Below are positions 23,630-34,441 of a stretch of 64,000 nucleotides of DNA, piece by piece. Numbering within the stretch: the stretch's first letter is position 1; each line of letters begins with the position of its first letter. Source of the stretch: Perkinsus olseni (taxonomy: Eukaryota; Perkinsozoa; Perkinsida; Perkinsidae); the NCBI GenBank assembly GCA_013115135.1, contig JABANP010000078.1:62001-126000 (forward strand), read 5' to 3'. The position numbers were made by a program, and so were the translations under genes. A model generated the notes under the pieces. It was not told the origin of the DNA. It did no database searches and saw nothing but the letters and a program-made list of their open reading frames with translations.

Positions 23630-24440
23630 ATGCTCTCCTCTTTCCTCCTCCTTCTACCCATCGTCAATGCTTCCGTCTGGGACCCAGCGCCCTGCCTTCG
23701 TGCATGCCCGGAGCTCTCCCAGTCAGTGGCCCTGTTGGAGGCCCTGGTGTACTCTCCTTCCTTGATAGCAGCAGCCCTGTCGGGGGGTCCCGAGGCCGGG
23801 GTGATGATAGAGAGGGGAGACTTTGGCCCTTCCAGTGGGTGTTGACAGGCACGAGGCTGTTCGGGAGGATGGGCAATATTCTTGTGTAGCCGAGAAGCTC
23901 TGTGGGACATGCAGGGAGGTAAGGCGGCGGGGTAGAACCTGGGACATATTGAGAGCTGCTCGGTGCTCGACCACTTGACCAGGTTTCCACGTGCGACCTT
24001 GGTCGATGCATCGTCGATAACATAACTTAGAGTGTCGTCGGTTGACTGAGCTCACATCGGAATTGGTGAAGATATGCTACTGCTCCATCGGTGAGGAGGC
24101 CTATCACCCCTCCTCTGCACGACTCATCGCCCCCAGGCTACGATATCGGCCTCCTGAGCGAGATGATCGACCCTCAATGGACGGCCGACCCTCCGCTTTG
24201 TGAAGGCGGCGCTCCTGAGGGCACGGCTGAACGGATAGGAAGCTCATGCGGAGGTGAGTATCTTTTACCCAGTGTGACAAATCTTCTCTTTCCCGCAGAT
24301 TTCGAAGTTTCCGAGTTCCTTGCTGGTACTCGAGACGAGCCTGGCGGCCCTGCAGACAGGGACGATCAGAGCGGGGCGGAGCGAAGCACTTGCAGGGTTA
24401 TCACGTTCATCACCCTTATGGGTATCTTCATGTTATTATA
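23630..24440 (+). CDS. Small predicted secreted cysteine-containing protein
   Basis: The ATG at 23630 gives MLSSFLLLLPIVNASVW, a classic signal peptide, then CLRACPELSQSVALLEALV. Further open segments follow (GQYSCVAEKLCGTC; YDIGLLSEMIDPQW). Introns appear at about 23920-24030 (tRNA-like GGGGTAGAACCTGGGAC) and 24254-24298 (GTGAGTATCTTTTACCC...CCCGCAG). No family recognised. The Cys-rich, secreted character suggests an extracellular or lumenal role. Exon joins are tentative. Confidence 0.4.
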
Positions 24441-24513
24441 GTTGTTACCACTGCTGTTATCTTGGTTGTTGTGCAGTAGGGAGGGTGTTCACCAAGCATC
24501 CTTGCAGCCGTTG

Positions 24514-27500
24514 ATGTCGTTTAACGGCGGTAGTCCTCCTCCTCCTCCCCCTCCGCCACCACCAGCGCCTCCTGAGGTCAGCCATCCCATAGAGCAGACG
24601 GCTGCTGCCAGCGCCCCTGCCGGCGGTAGTGGAGGCCGCCATCGCTGCCGCTGCTGCTTCCCCTCCTCCTCCTGGTGCTGCTGCCCCTCCTCAAGCACCA
24701 GCATCGCTGCCAACGACCAGCAGTAGACCGCCCAGTGCCGCCGCTAGTACGGCCACCATCAGTACATCGGGAGTCAACACTAGATTGAAGGTTGAGGAGA
24801 TGAAGCAGTACCTCGATCAAGCTAAGTGCCTGTAATACTGGTTGTGGAAGAGTGGCACTTGCGGGGATCGAACCTGTGCGGGTTTCCCGCGAGATGTTGG
24901 TCTCAATTCAGATTCGCCGATTCGCCGGGGAAGTACGAGGAATTACTGGAAGTTATAGCCGGCAAGAAGAACATCTCTCCAGTAGCTTCGTGAGGCTTCC
25001 CTCAGGCATGTCCAAGCGGACTCGACCTCGTCCGCCGCCAACACCCCCACCAGCTAGCGCTGCTACCTCCACTCCCACCGCTCCCACCGCCAGTGGCCTC
25101 GGGGCCCTAGTAGGGCAGTTACAGCAGCTCAGCAGCAATAACACTACCCCTGGCCAGCCGACAGGAGCGACTGCAGTTGGCAGTTCGAGCGTCCAGATGA
25201 TACAGGCTCTGCAGGGCTTGATGCAGCACCCTACACCGCAGGCCCCAGCCCAGCCACAGCCAACCCCTATGGAGATCGCTCGGCAGGAGGATGATATATC
25301 CGAACTGTGAGGGAGGAGAGGTGTGCGTATCTTTATTGCCTGTTCGTTGCCAGGGACAACCTAGATGTTGGTACATTAATCGATCGGCTGTTGAAGATAT
25401 TCGAAGGACACGGAGCGGCTAAGTCGATGGTAGGTTCGGCGGACCGAGCGAAGCCTCCTCCTGAAGGGTGGTCATCAGGTCCTGTGCTTCCTCCAGCTGT
25501 GTCGACTCTCCAACCATCCTGCTGCTAGCTGGCTGTTTGAAGAGGCGGAGAGGCTGAGGGAAGCTGAGGTGAAGAGACAAAAGGAGACGGAAGAGAAGGA
25601 AGCGGTCGGTGGTTAAAATGCTGCATGCCGGGATTGAACCGGGGTGTATTTCAGTTTGCAGCGGTGAGTGCAGCAGCACGCGCTACGGCTGACGTAGTCG
25701 GCCCTCCCGGACCACCGATATGTCTGGATCGCGCAGCGACTATGGCCTTCCTGACTGCTGGTAAGCTGCTACGGGAGCATCACTTTTCTCATTATTCTCA
25801 ACTCAGTCCTTCCAACGCTACCGAGCAACGTTTATGCGGTAAGCAAAAGGTCCCTGGTTCGATCCTCAGTAGATGTATTTTCCCTCTAGGTCTTGAGCTC
25901 GGGTGTTTATCAAGGTCTTGAGGCCGGTATAGTAAACAGTAACTTCGACGAGGGTATGAGGAGGGTCCTCCAGAACTACGCTATGGCCACTTCAGTGTAA
26001 GAGCCGGGATGGATCCTTCCGTTTCTGTGGGCTCTCTCGCGCCTCCGTCAAGACGGGCAACTGAGTGGCTGATGCCGACAGTGGTTGGCAGGTACCTGGC
26101 GCATCGTAAGTCGATGATAAGAGTACATGGAACCAACGAGTCAGCATTCCCGAGTAAATCCTCCAATACGAGGAGGTTGCCAGCAACAACAGCTAGAGGG
26201 AAGAGAAAGCGTGGTGGCCGTGCAAAAGTGGCTTCTACCACTAGTTCTGAGGAGGTGAGTTTTTCCGGTATCGAGCGTTTTTACCTGAGTTAAAACCTCA
26301 TGGGCGCTCAGCAGGATTGTGATAATTTCAGAACGGGCAAGTGTCGAGCGAGGAGACCAGTGGGGAGCCTCTCACGCCAGAGTCGGACGAAGGGACTGAT
26401 CCATCTCTGCCGCCGTCGCGGCCGGCGAGGGGCCGGAAGAGAAGGGTAATTTCTGATGAAAAAAGTGTAAAATGGATTCACCTCTCACCTCAGGCGGCGG
26501 CCGCGCCCCATCATCATCGGAGGATGATGATGCAGTACCGAAACGGCGATCAACTCGGCGAACTCGGAGCACCGCTGTGAAGGTGAGCAGTGGAAGGTGT
26601 CATAGTCAGTTTACTTACCGTCGATCGCTCCAGGCGGAGGCGTCGCGAGGCGGCGGCGGTGCAGTGTCGTCATCATCTTCTGAACTGGACTCGGCTGAGG
26701 GCACCAAGCGTGGGGGCCGAACTACGTCGAGGAAGAAGGGCAGCAGGAGCTCACCATCGGCTGCTGCTGCTGTTTCAACATGCCCTCACCGGCGCAGAAG
26801 TTGGCGGAGAGGTCGACCATTGAGGGACGGGAGAGGGCTGTGCTGGAGATGCTGGCCGCCTTGTTACCGCCAACACTGGCCCATGAGCTGTAGGGATCGA
26901 TGAAGTGGTGAAAGTGTGGTATCGTGGAGGGTTCTCAGGTATAAAACGTTATCAATCTGGTTGGCAGGAGGCTTCGAGGTCTCGACTGTGACAAGCTTCT
27001 TAGAGTAAGAGAGGGTCGTCCGTCGTTATCGGTGGCTAGTAGCGTTCACTTTAGGCGAATCCTTGGCCACTTGCGAGGTTGTGCTACAGCTCCAGCGTCA
27101 ACGGATGATGATGAGGAGGAAGAGGAGGAGAGCGGATCTAATGTCGAAGCGCAGCGAAAACATGATGCTATCTTCGATATCTACACCGACCAAGAACGTG
27201 ATGATACTCATTGGCGGAGCGAAGCGTTTCATGTTTACTCATTTTGTAACGTCTTTTAGGTACAGTATTATTGAATCGACTGCGGGAGCTGGACCATGCT
27301 GTCGTCGAGGTTTGTAATAAACATATCGTCGACCTCATCAATGGTGCCCTTCTCAAAAGGGAGGCGGCCAAGCAACGGAAGGTACAGCGGCGAAGGTCCT
27401 CTCTCCCTGTGGACTACAGCCCGGCGTCAGGTTATGAAGGAGGCCCCGAAGGCTGATGGGTGTAGGAGTTACCTCAGCCACTTGTAGGTGCCTCTTCCTG

Positions 27501-29976
27501 GTGGTGAGGGGCACAGCTGCTGCTCTCAGGTCATTCCCGGGCGAAAGTGCGGAAGCGGCGGTCTGCAAGGAGCGGCTTCTCAGAACTCCGCCAGGGATTA
27601 TCAACAACACTTGGATGGGAGTGTCTTTAGGTGAGGTTTTTACAGCAATACCACACCTTCTTGAAATCACGAGGTCATTAGGGACTGAGGAGGCACAGGA
27701 CTTCAAGTACTTCCGCCGGAATCACAGTGAGGAGGCGTTGTTCAATAACGAGGATCACAAATACGCCACCACCTTCACCGTGAAGTGCGTCTCTCTCACG
27801 GTAGGAAGAGTGCTGGTCGAAGATACTCCATCCGAGTCTTCATTAGGTCCACCGGTTGGAGAGGCTCCTGAAGAAGTTGGAGGGGATGCCCGAGGAGCAG
27901 CGGGAGGCGTACAAGCTGTCGATGCCGCAGGATATTACTAGTCAGCATCTAGAACAAATCATCAATAGGTGAGGAGTATCTTTACTTGCTGTGAGAAGCA
28001 TGGATCAACCTCCTAGTTACACCTCGACTGCGATTGGGCAGAAGATGGCTGAGGAGGTCCTGGCTCACCCTATGAAGACCCTTCCCTTGCTGGTAGTCAT
28101 CCCTGGTCCCATCAGTTGTATGATAGTAGTACTACGATCATGTCAGTTGACCCGACTGAAAGACACAGAGGCTTCGCTAATGTCGCCGTCGAGCGGTCTG
28201 ATAGCAGCTGCCTCCAAGGCTTGGTTGAAGGTTGATAAGAGGAGCTTCCTCCCGGGCCTGGACCATAGGAGCTATTACTTCCGCGGCCACTGTGAGTGGC
28301 CATGGTGGTGGCATAGTAGTCTGGTGGAAGTCGTTTACCATCAGGCTCGAAGAACTCAACCAGCAGAGCCTTCCTTGCTGACCTACGACAAAGTGACACC
28401 CCGGTGGGCATCGTGGAAGAGGAGCGGGAATGGGCTTCTTGGGGGTAGTAGTAAAAGACGGCGGCGGCGGCATTGCTGGTATCGGTATCGGTGGTAACGG
28501 TATCGTTAGCATCATAACCAACCGTTTCGCATCGCCATAGAAGTTACCCCTGGATTGGGTTAGTCCCAAGGCTTCTTTACTCTCAGTCCAGAGTGGATAG
28601 CAAAGAGCGATAACGGTCGGTATCCTACCTCGGTCCTTGGGAAAGCCGCCAACACTTTCGAGAGTGTCCTGAAGGAAGTCCGGAATCCCGATGAAACGGT
28701 GAATGGTGACGGGGAGGCTGCGGCTGGCGGTGTAGTCAAGCAGATGCCTCTCGTACTGTGCATGCCCAGCCCTGAGGTGAACAGCCTGTCCCTCGTGATG
28801 ATGACCGGACGGAGTCTGTTGTCAGATACATAAGTTGGCCTTGAGGGTGGTGAGAGGGAAGATAGAGGGAAGGCTAGTTGACGAACCACCGGACGGTATA
28901 TCAGTGGATATGGCGATGCATACCCTCTATAAGGTGAGGTTCATCACGGGCATTGACAGAAATAAAGATACCTTGTTTAGATCCTACAGCCGTTCCTACC
29001 GCCTTCGACCGACCTCGAGGAGACCCCTCCCACCTCCACCGACTGCCAGAATAGCATCACTAAGATCTTCGATGATGTTGCTGTTGGTGATGATGACGGT
29101 CAGCAGCACCAGTCCAGCAGTAGACCGGTGTTCCTCACCCAAACACAGTAGGAGCCGCTCCACTTATTAGGAAGGACTCTCCTCGGAAGGTACTCACTAC
29201 TCCGCTATTATCACATCGTCTACTCGAGACTTGCCCGGGCATCATACGACATAACACGACTGAGGAAAACAGCAGGAGCAGAAACATCAACAACATCAAC
29301 AGCAGCAGCACGGACAGGAGGAGTCTGTATCTTCTGAATCACCACCGTCCCTGCCCGGTGGAAGTGGTAGGGCTCCTCATTCAGCTCAGTCAAGTTGAGA
29401 CTGATCGTACCCGAGTCAGATGACAATACGCTATCCGCTGACAATAACAACATGACCCCTCGGCCTGGGACGCAGGGTGTGGACTCGCTGGTGGACTGCA
29501 TTGCGCAGGTTTGTCCTTGCGACCAGCGAATGATGATTCGACCTGCGGCTCTTCTCAGACCTTCTCGTCGTCATCATCAGACCCCTCCGGCGTGAACAGT
29601 TTTAACAACATAGTGAGGGAACACTTGGGCTTCAATAGAGGATACTATCTTTACACGATGCCCAAGGTCAGCCGACCATCTCCGAGTAGTAGGAGATGGA
29701 TATTCTCCGATCACTAGGTTCTCGCGAGGATGGCAGAAGCCCTCCAGTTGGTATGTCTCGGCCGAGCTGACGTCGTTAGTAAACGAAAAACAACAGATTC
29801 TGGTGAGACACTCATTGACGTGACCGGGAAGACATCGGCTGTTCCTTTCAGGATCACGAGTACCGAGGAGAGACTCTGCTACTCAGCGGGTGTTCGCATT
29901 GAATGAGTCGATCAAGTCGGTGAAGTTGAACCATGATACGGCCAGAGAGCTGTCCATTATAGGCCTCGAATGGTGA
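24514..29976 (+). CDS. SIN3: SIN3-like transcriptional co-repressor
   Basis: Many exons. The start at 24514 opens a Pro/Ala-rich region (P10 run). A PAH helix pair follows: RLKVEEMKQYLDQAKCL, intron, FADSPGKYEELLEVIAGKK (24780-24970). The second PAH half, NLDVGTLIDRLLKIFEGHGA, appears only at 25360-25430, after a ~100-residue P/T/Q-rich insertion. Basic/acidic modules with AT-hook-like RGRKRR follow (26200-26800). The HDAC-interaction domain is recognisable at 27590-27830: NNTWMGVSLG, DFKYFRRNHSEEALFNNEDH. Then AEEVLAHPMKTLPLLV, RLKDTEASL and GLDHRSYYFR (28040-28290) match the conserved Sin3 scaffold. The C terminus (GYYLYTMPK, VLARMAEALQ, FALNESIKSVKL) ends at TGA 29976. SIN3 scaffolds class I HDACs at promoters. 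Introns include tRNA-like ones (24832, 25612, 25839) and element A (27198-27259). Only one PAH is seen. Exon joins in 26900-29700 are partial. Confidence 0.78.
24832..24911 (+). repeat. SIN3 intron with tRNA-like element D (antisense)
   Basis: This 80-nt intron within the PAH domain contains GCGGGGATCGAACCTGTGCG. Its ends are fixed by DQAKCL|FADSPGKYEEL, which reads as PAH helix 1 to helix 2. Confidence 0.85.
25612..25661 (+). repeat. SIN3 intron with tRNA-like element D (antisense)
   Basis: A 50-nt intron GTTAAAATGCTGCATGCC, then GGGATTGAACCGGGGTG, ending TTTGCAG. Confidence 0.65.
25839..25889 (+). repeat. SIN3 intron with tRNA-like element D (sense)
   Basis: A 51-nt intron GTAAGCAAAA, then GGTCCCTGGTTCGATCCTCA, then GTATTTTCCCTCTAG. 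Confidence 0.7.
27198..27259 (+). repeat. SIN3 intron with element A
   Basis: A 62-nt intron carrying GGCGGAGCGAAGCGTTTCAT followed by GTTTACTCATTTT and ending CTTTTAG. Confidence 0.65.
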
Positions 29977-30548
29977 GAGTTAGGATGGCATTACTAGTAG
30001 CACCTGGCTTGCTTCAGTTACCGGCACTACAACTACTATGATGCTGGCCCCGACCCTGAAGGGCTCGGTGGATCGATCATAGCGGCGAGTGTCCACGACG
30101 GTGGCTGGTTCGCGTGCTGTGAGCTGAAGGCGTGACGAAAGTCCAACTTCTCGCGCCATGTCCATTATCATTCGATGTTACTATCGATCGAAAACGTCAG
30201 AATAAATGTTATTATTTTCTCCCCCCCCCATTTGATTTGTACACTTGAGGATCAGCATCAGTCGGGGTAGTCGCTCTTACAGCTGCCAAGGGGCGTACAT
30301 TGACTATCATTAATAACACCCGTCACTTCATTATCCCCACACTGGCAGAAGACGATGATTATCAAGATGTAGCAGATGATGCCGCTGTGTTGTTTTGATA
30401 GTCAGACTAGTGCTGGAAGACAGCTTTGCGGAGTATGGGAAGAGAGCTCGGGGTACTCTCGTGCCGAGCGGATCTCTCGTAGGGGCTCGCGCCTCTCAAA
30501 GTGCGTCTTGAAAATGCCATATCGGTAGCTCGCGGGCTTCGTCTAAAA

Positions 30549-30555
30549 TATAAAA
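30549..30555 (+). promoter_or_regulatory. TATAAAA box-like site
   Basis: TATAAAA followed by GG, about 180 nt upstream of the 42-codon ORF. Sequence match only; TATA boxes are unusual in alveolates. Confidence 0.3.
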
Positions 30556-30601
30556 GGTGTTAGCTTCCGAAGTCTACTCTGTATTGCAGCTCGGTATCAG
30601 G

Positions 30602-30620
30602 AACTTTCTGTCAGAAAGTT
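30602..30620. repeat. 19-bp palindrome
   Basis: AACTTTCTG, T, CAGAAAGTT: a perfect 9-bp inverted repeat with a 1-nt centre, 53 nt after the TATA-like site. Confidence 0.7.
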
Positions 30621-30728
30621 AACCCACTTAACACTAGACCCGGTTCACATGAGGTAACTGTCTGATAGTTAACTAGGTATACACATATGATATGTGACTT
30701 ATATGTAACCGTGACTCACAGTTAGAAG

Positions 30729-30857
30729 ATGTCGTTAGTAACTTCAACGGGGAACAAGCAACAGTTCAACTGTTCCAGAGAAGAGGAACTGTTAAAGTTG
30801 CTTAGCAACACAGACCGTAGGGTACAGCTTGAATCGATCATTGAGACGAACGAGTAA
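30729..30857 (+). CDS. 42-residue ORF of unknown status
   Basis: It starts MSLVTSTGNKQQFNCSREEE, continues as an amphipathic helix and stops at TAA. No family recognised. It is short enough to be chance; its position after a TATA-like site makes it worth listing. Confidence 0.25.
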   Translation: MSLVTSTGNKQQFNCSREEELLKLLSNTDRRVQLESIIETNE

Positions 30858-31000
30858 TACGGCGTGAGGCGACGTGGCTACTCACAGCGATCTATCGCTT
30901 GCAATCGCCAACCACAGCTCGACCCTAGCGACTAGACCCTAGGGTATCAGAGTATTAGGATGCGCGTCTCAGCTCCCGGAGCTCAGCTCCGTGGCCTGAA

Positions 31001-31249
31001 GTGAGTGATCGGCGGGGCCGTCTTGTCTACTCCGACACTTCTTCAGACGAGACTGACGAGGTGTTCGAGGCTTCCTCGAACTTCGAGGATCAAACGGAAG
31101 AGCAGACCAAAAAACTGTCTCCAGTCTCGTCTGAAGAGGTATCCGAGGAACAATCGAAAGAATTGGCTGAGCCTTTTCGTGGGGCCTTCTCGAAAGTCCT
31201 GATCGGACAGCATAGTGTAGCGCTAGAGCGTCCATCAGCTGTAATGACC
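31001..31249 (+). CDS. Acidic ORF of unknown status
   Basis: About 83 codons without an ATG start in this frame, very rich in S and E (SDTSSDETDEVFEASSNFED). Composition is biased enough to suggest coding, perhaps a second exon or a gag-like remnant, but there is no homologue I recognise. Confidence 0.25.
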
Positions 31250-31472
31250 TAGTATTGGATCAACACCATGGTTTACTGCGGACCACGATGCAGCTCCCCG
31301 CGAGCCTGTATATCTACGAGACTGCACCCGCGACGATTCCCAATTACACAATTCGGAATCCCAATTACACCCTGTAGCGGTATCGCGGTGAGACAACTTG
31401 TTGTTTCGAGAGACTATCGAGCACAAGGCGGACTGTGGCATGAAGATAATCATTAGCACCCTGACAACGTGA

Positions 31473-32904
31473 TCATGAATAGCCATCATTCATTCGTTTT
31501 AAAATATCTTTTCTTCGGCGGAAGATGGTCCCAACGTGATCCTTCAGCTTCGGCAGATTTGGCGATTTTCGGGAGCGGGGCCTCTGCCGGTTCTGACTCA
31601 GCTTTCCTCTTGCCGTCAACCAAGTCGACTTGCATCGCTCCGCTTTCAGAAGCAGAGCCAAGATCCTCGGCTTGATCGTCTGTAGCTGATCTCTGGCCTT
31701 CTTCGCCGAGTTCTGCCAGTCGCTTTCCCCGGGCTTCCGGCCACTCACGCGCTTCATAGTGACAAAAATGAAGTGGGACTTACTTTGGGGATCCTTGCCT
31801 TTTTTAGAGGCCTCTGCACGGAAGCCGAGCCGCAGCGAAACATCACCTTTCAAACATAGGAGAGTACTTTCCAGCGTGACCCTGGATAGATTAGAACTGA
31901 AAACTTTCGAGACGCTCCTCATCTGAAGCCAGGGACTCTGGAATAGAGATTCCCCGGCGACAGTTCTTTTTCTCCTGCCAGAAAGCCAGAGCCCCCAGCA
32001 GCTGCCCTTCAGCTCATCTTCTGATCTACTCAACCATACTCGCTCGGAGTGTTCGTTTACACGAGTCGGTTTGATTGGTCCGATGTGATATTCAGTGCCG
32101 TTGACGTGAGCGAAGCGCAGGCGAATAACTTGTCCTTTCCTTCCCGTTCCTTGCGTCGGGGATATATTCATGGTGAGATCGTCTAAATCCTTGATCTTCT
32201 CTTTATCGGCGGGATCAATTTGATAAAGGCCACAACGGTCGGGGAACTTCTTATGTTTTTCGCCGCTAGCGGACGGGACCACGTCGCCACTGAGAGGATT
32301 GAGTTGGCCCTCGTCTTCTACTGACTCCATAGTGACGTAAAAGGAACTCTGACTTAGTGCGGGTTTCTCCTTTAAATGCCTGTGTGGCCAAGCCGAGATA
32401 CAAAACCTTCTCATCTCCTGTGCTTGAACATATGAGAGTGTTGCTCAATGTTGCAGTGAGCAAATGCGGGCTAAATGCTCGCGAAACGTCTTTCATTTGT
32501 GCGTGAGGAGTCCTAGTTGACAATTCCCCACCGGCCGCCTCGTTTTGCGACACACCTCTCCACGGCATCAGACCCCAACAACGCTGCTTGAGATCATCTT
32601 CGAATGTATCCCATCTTAGCTCTCTTTGAGTCTTGCTCTTTGAACGAGTCGGTACAACAGGTCCGACATGATAGAGTGTACCGTTGCTGTGTTGGAAGTC
32701 CAAGTTGATGACGCCCAGTTCCTTGTGTCTCCCAGGGAGTACGGCGATCGTCAAGTTCGCCAAGTTTGATATCTTGCTCCTGTCAGATTGCTTGATGCGA
32801 TACCAGCGTGGCCGAGGAGGGACCTTCTCGTAAGTACTGGCAAAGGACAGAGAACACTTGAGGAGGAGCACGACAATGCAGTGGGCGGGAGGGTAGCCTG
32901 ACAT
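31473..32904 (-). CDS. Predicted secreted protein with two tandem copies of one ~150-residue domain (apparent frameshift between them)
   Basis: MSGYPPAHCIVVLLLKCSLS is a signal peptide (start 32904; 32934 also possible). Domain 1 has WYRIKQSDRSKISNLANLTI, FQHSNGTLYHVGPVVPTR, DDLKQRCWGL, DVSRAFSPHLLTATLSNTLI, LYLGLATQAFKGETRTKSEF. Domain 2 repeats it: YQIDPADKEKIKDLDDLTM, FAHVNGTEYHIGPIKPTR, DELKGSCWGL, SVSKVFSSNLSRVTLESTLL, LRLGFRAEASKKGKDPQSKS. The paralogy is plain by eye. The two domains lie in different frames; skipping one base in the CC at 32343-32344 makes one continuous ORF (KSEF-FYVTMESVEDE). A basic tail follows. No introns. The family is unknown to me; NGT N-glycosylation-like sequons and paired Cys fit secretion. 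Confidence 0.7.
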
Positions 32905-32989
32905 GGCTTTAATGACGCTTAGACGACAACTCAACTGTGGACGATAATCGAGACTGAAGCAACATTGAGGCTCTCATCACTATCAAGGA

Positions 32990-33690
32990 ACAAGAGACAC
33001 CAACCCACCGCCGGAGACGTCACCCGTGTGGCTCGCCCAAAAATTGGAGCCGGTGGAATCGCCTCTCGCCCGAAATAATCGCCGAGGCTGTGGCGAGCAC
33101 AGCATGGTTGGTAAGCATAGTGTGGATAGCGGCACGAGAGGGATCACTGGGTGGTCAGTCCTCGAAGAGATATCCGATATCCTCAAACGAACCCCACGCA
33201 CACCACTTCTTCTCTGCCAACAACACGAGCAGCAATTTCTTCACATCCAAGACATGAAACTGGTGACGCGGCGCTTCTCAGTTATCCCCTACGCGATCTT
33301 CCCAAGGTGTACAAGAGAAGAGATTACCTCGTCCCCCATCACGGCGTTAAGGGTAACGAAAAGAGAACGATTCCCTGGAAACCCCATCACTAGCGGGAAA
33401 GCTTTCTCAGAACAAACGACCCTCGCATTGGGATGTAGACAGGAAAGTATCTTTGGAGTCTGCTATTGGGATGCTACGCGGGTCTGACAACTTCGCTGGC
33501 TACTGAGGCAACAAAACCGTCGACACTGAGGAAGTCGAACCCGACTGTCAGACAGGCTGCCTGGCATACAGCAACGAGCACCTTTGACCCGTCCTGCCGT
33601 GGGCGTCTCCCGGATACACCCTGAAACTATCGTCCACAAGGTTCGTTGCGGAGTATGGAGAACGCTACTCCCTCTCGAACGCAAGGTTGA
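32990..33690. other. No gene supported
   Basis: Overlapping open frames on both strands lack recognisable motifs. The stretch sits between the 5' end of the secreted gene and the 3' end of BET5. Confidence 0.3.
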
Positions 33691-33695
33691 GGCGG

Positions 33696-34360
33696 TCAAG
33701 AAAATGCCAAGGGTAAAGAAGAGTACTGATGCTTGCTCTGGAGGAATTGCCGAAGACGCGGGGCGAAGTTAGGACAGCTCTTGCTGTCAATAGGCGCACC
33801 TGATAACGACGGCGCCCTAGCTGGATGATGGTATCTTCGTCATCTACCACTCACCTGGTTCATACAACGGATTCTTCACTGCGAGCTCCACAAAAAAGTC
33901 GGAATAAATAGCCGCCATGACGTCCTGCATGTCGTCCACTGTCGGGTCGGTAGTGAGCACGAACATATACCTGTGCGACGACAATGCCACCACAGCCCGC
34001 CGCCACCGGCCTACTACTACCCCGTCCTGGATTCGCAATGATGGACCTTGTACTCTGGCGTGGAGAAGCTGATCAGCAACAACCGCTGTTGATGGAATCT
34101 TGCTGCCCGACATGACTTACGTATTGAACCCTTCCGGTCCAGCGCCGGCCTTCAGCGGGCTCATCGCCTGGCCGAAGGACTTCATAGTCGCTATCAGCCC
34201 CCACAGAAGGCGTTGCTCATGCTGAGGAAGAGAAATGATGAAGGACTGAGACACGAAGCTCTCTCCCTACTTGTAAGTTCTGCACCGGTCGGCTGCGATG
34301 GTAGGCCTCGTAGTACACCACTTTACCGCTCGGAGCGAAGATGTAGAAGGTGTAGATCAT
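33696..34360 (-). CDS. BET5: TRAPP complex subunit BET5/TRAPPC1
   Basis: Five exons: 34360-34271, 34221-34121, 34068-34021, 33970-33855, 33799-33696. The protein is a sybindin/longin fold: MIYTFYIFAPSGKVVYYEAY, HRSR, LLWGLIATMKSFGQAMSPL, GFNTFSTPEYKVHHCESRTG, YMFVLTTDPTVDDMQDVM, IYSDFFVELAVKNPLYEPG, then LRQFLQSKHQYSSLPL. These track Bet5 end to end ('VKNPL' is diagnostic). TRAPP activates Rab1/Ypt1 for ER-Golgi traffic. The four introns are 49, 52, 50 and 55 nt and all restore frame; no frameshift. It shows the ~50-nt intron norm without element D. Confidence 0.9.
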
Positions 34361-34441
34361 GGAGGGAGAGGCAGGGCACAAGCTACTCAGGACTAGACCA
34401 CAGGGCAATACAAGACGAGAATAGAGGACGTAAGAAACCCT

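Larger units (their letters stand above)
29977..31472. other. Gene-poor gap with small ORFs
   Basis: About 1.5 kb separates the plus-strand SIN3 from the minus-strand secreted gene. It contains a C9 run near 30223, a TATA-like site, a perfect palindrome and two small plus-strand ORFs (30729-30857; ~31001-31249), all listed separately where supported. No conserved domain seen. The arrangement (TATA, palindrome, short ORFs) could be the leader of a degraded LTR element. Confidence 0.35.

Noticed and set aside
24540..24570. CCT/CCG-rich tract as a structural DNA element
   Set aside because: It encodes the poly-Pro run at the SIN3 N terminus.
34331..34340. Element A-like CGGAGCGAAG inside the BET5 gene
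   Set aside because: It is the reverse complement of codons for the conserved IFAPSGK segment of BET5, so it is coding sequence and not an inserted element.
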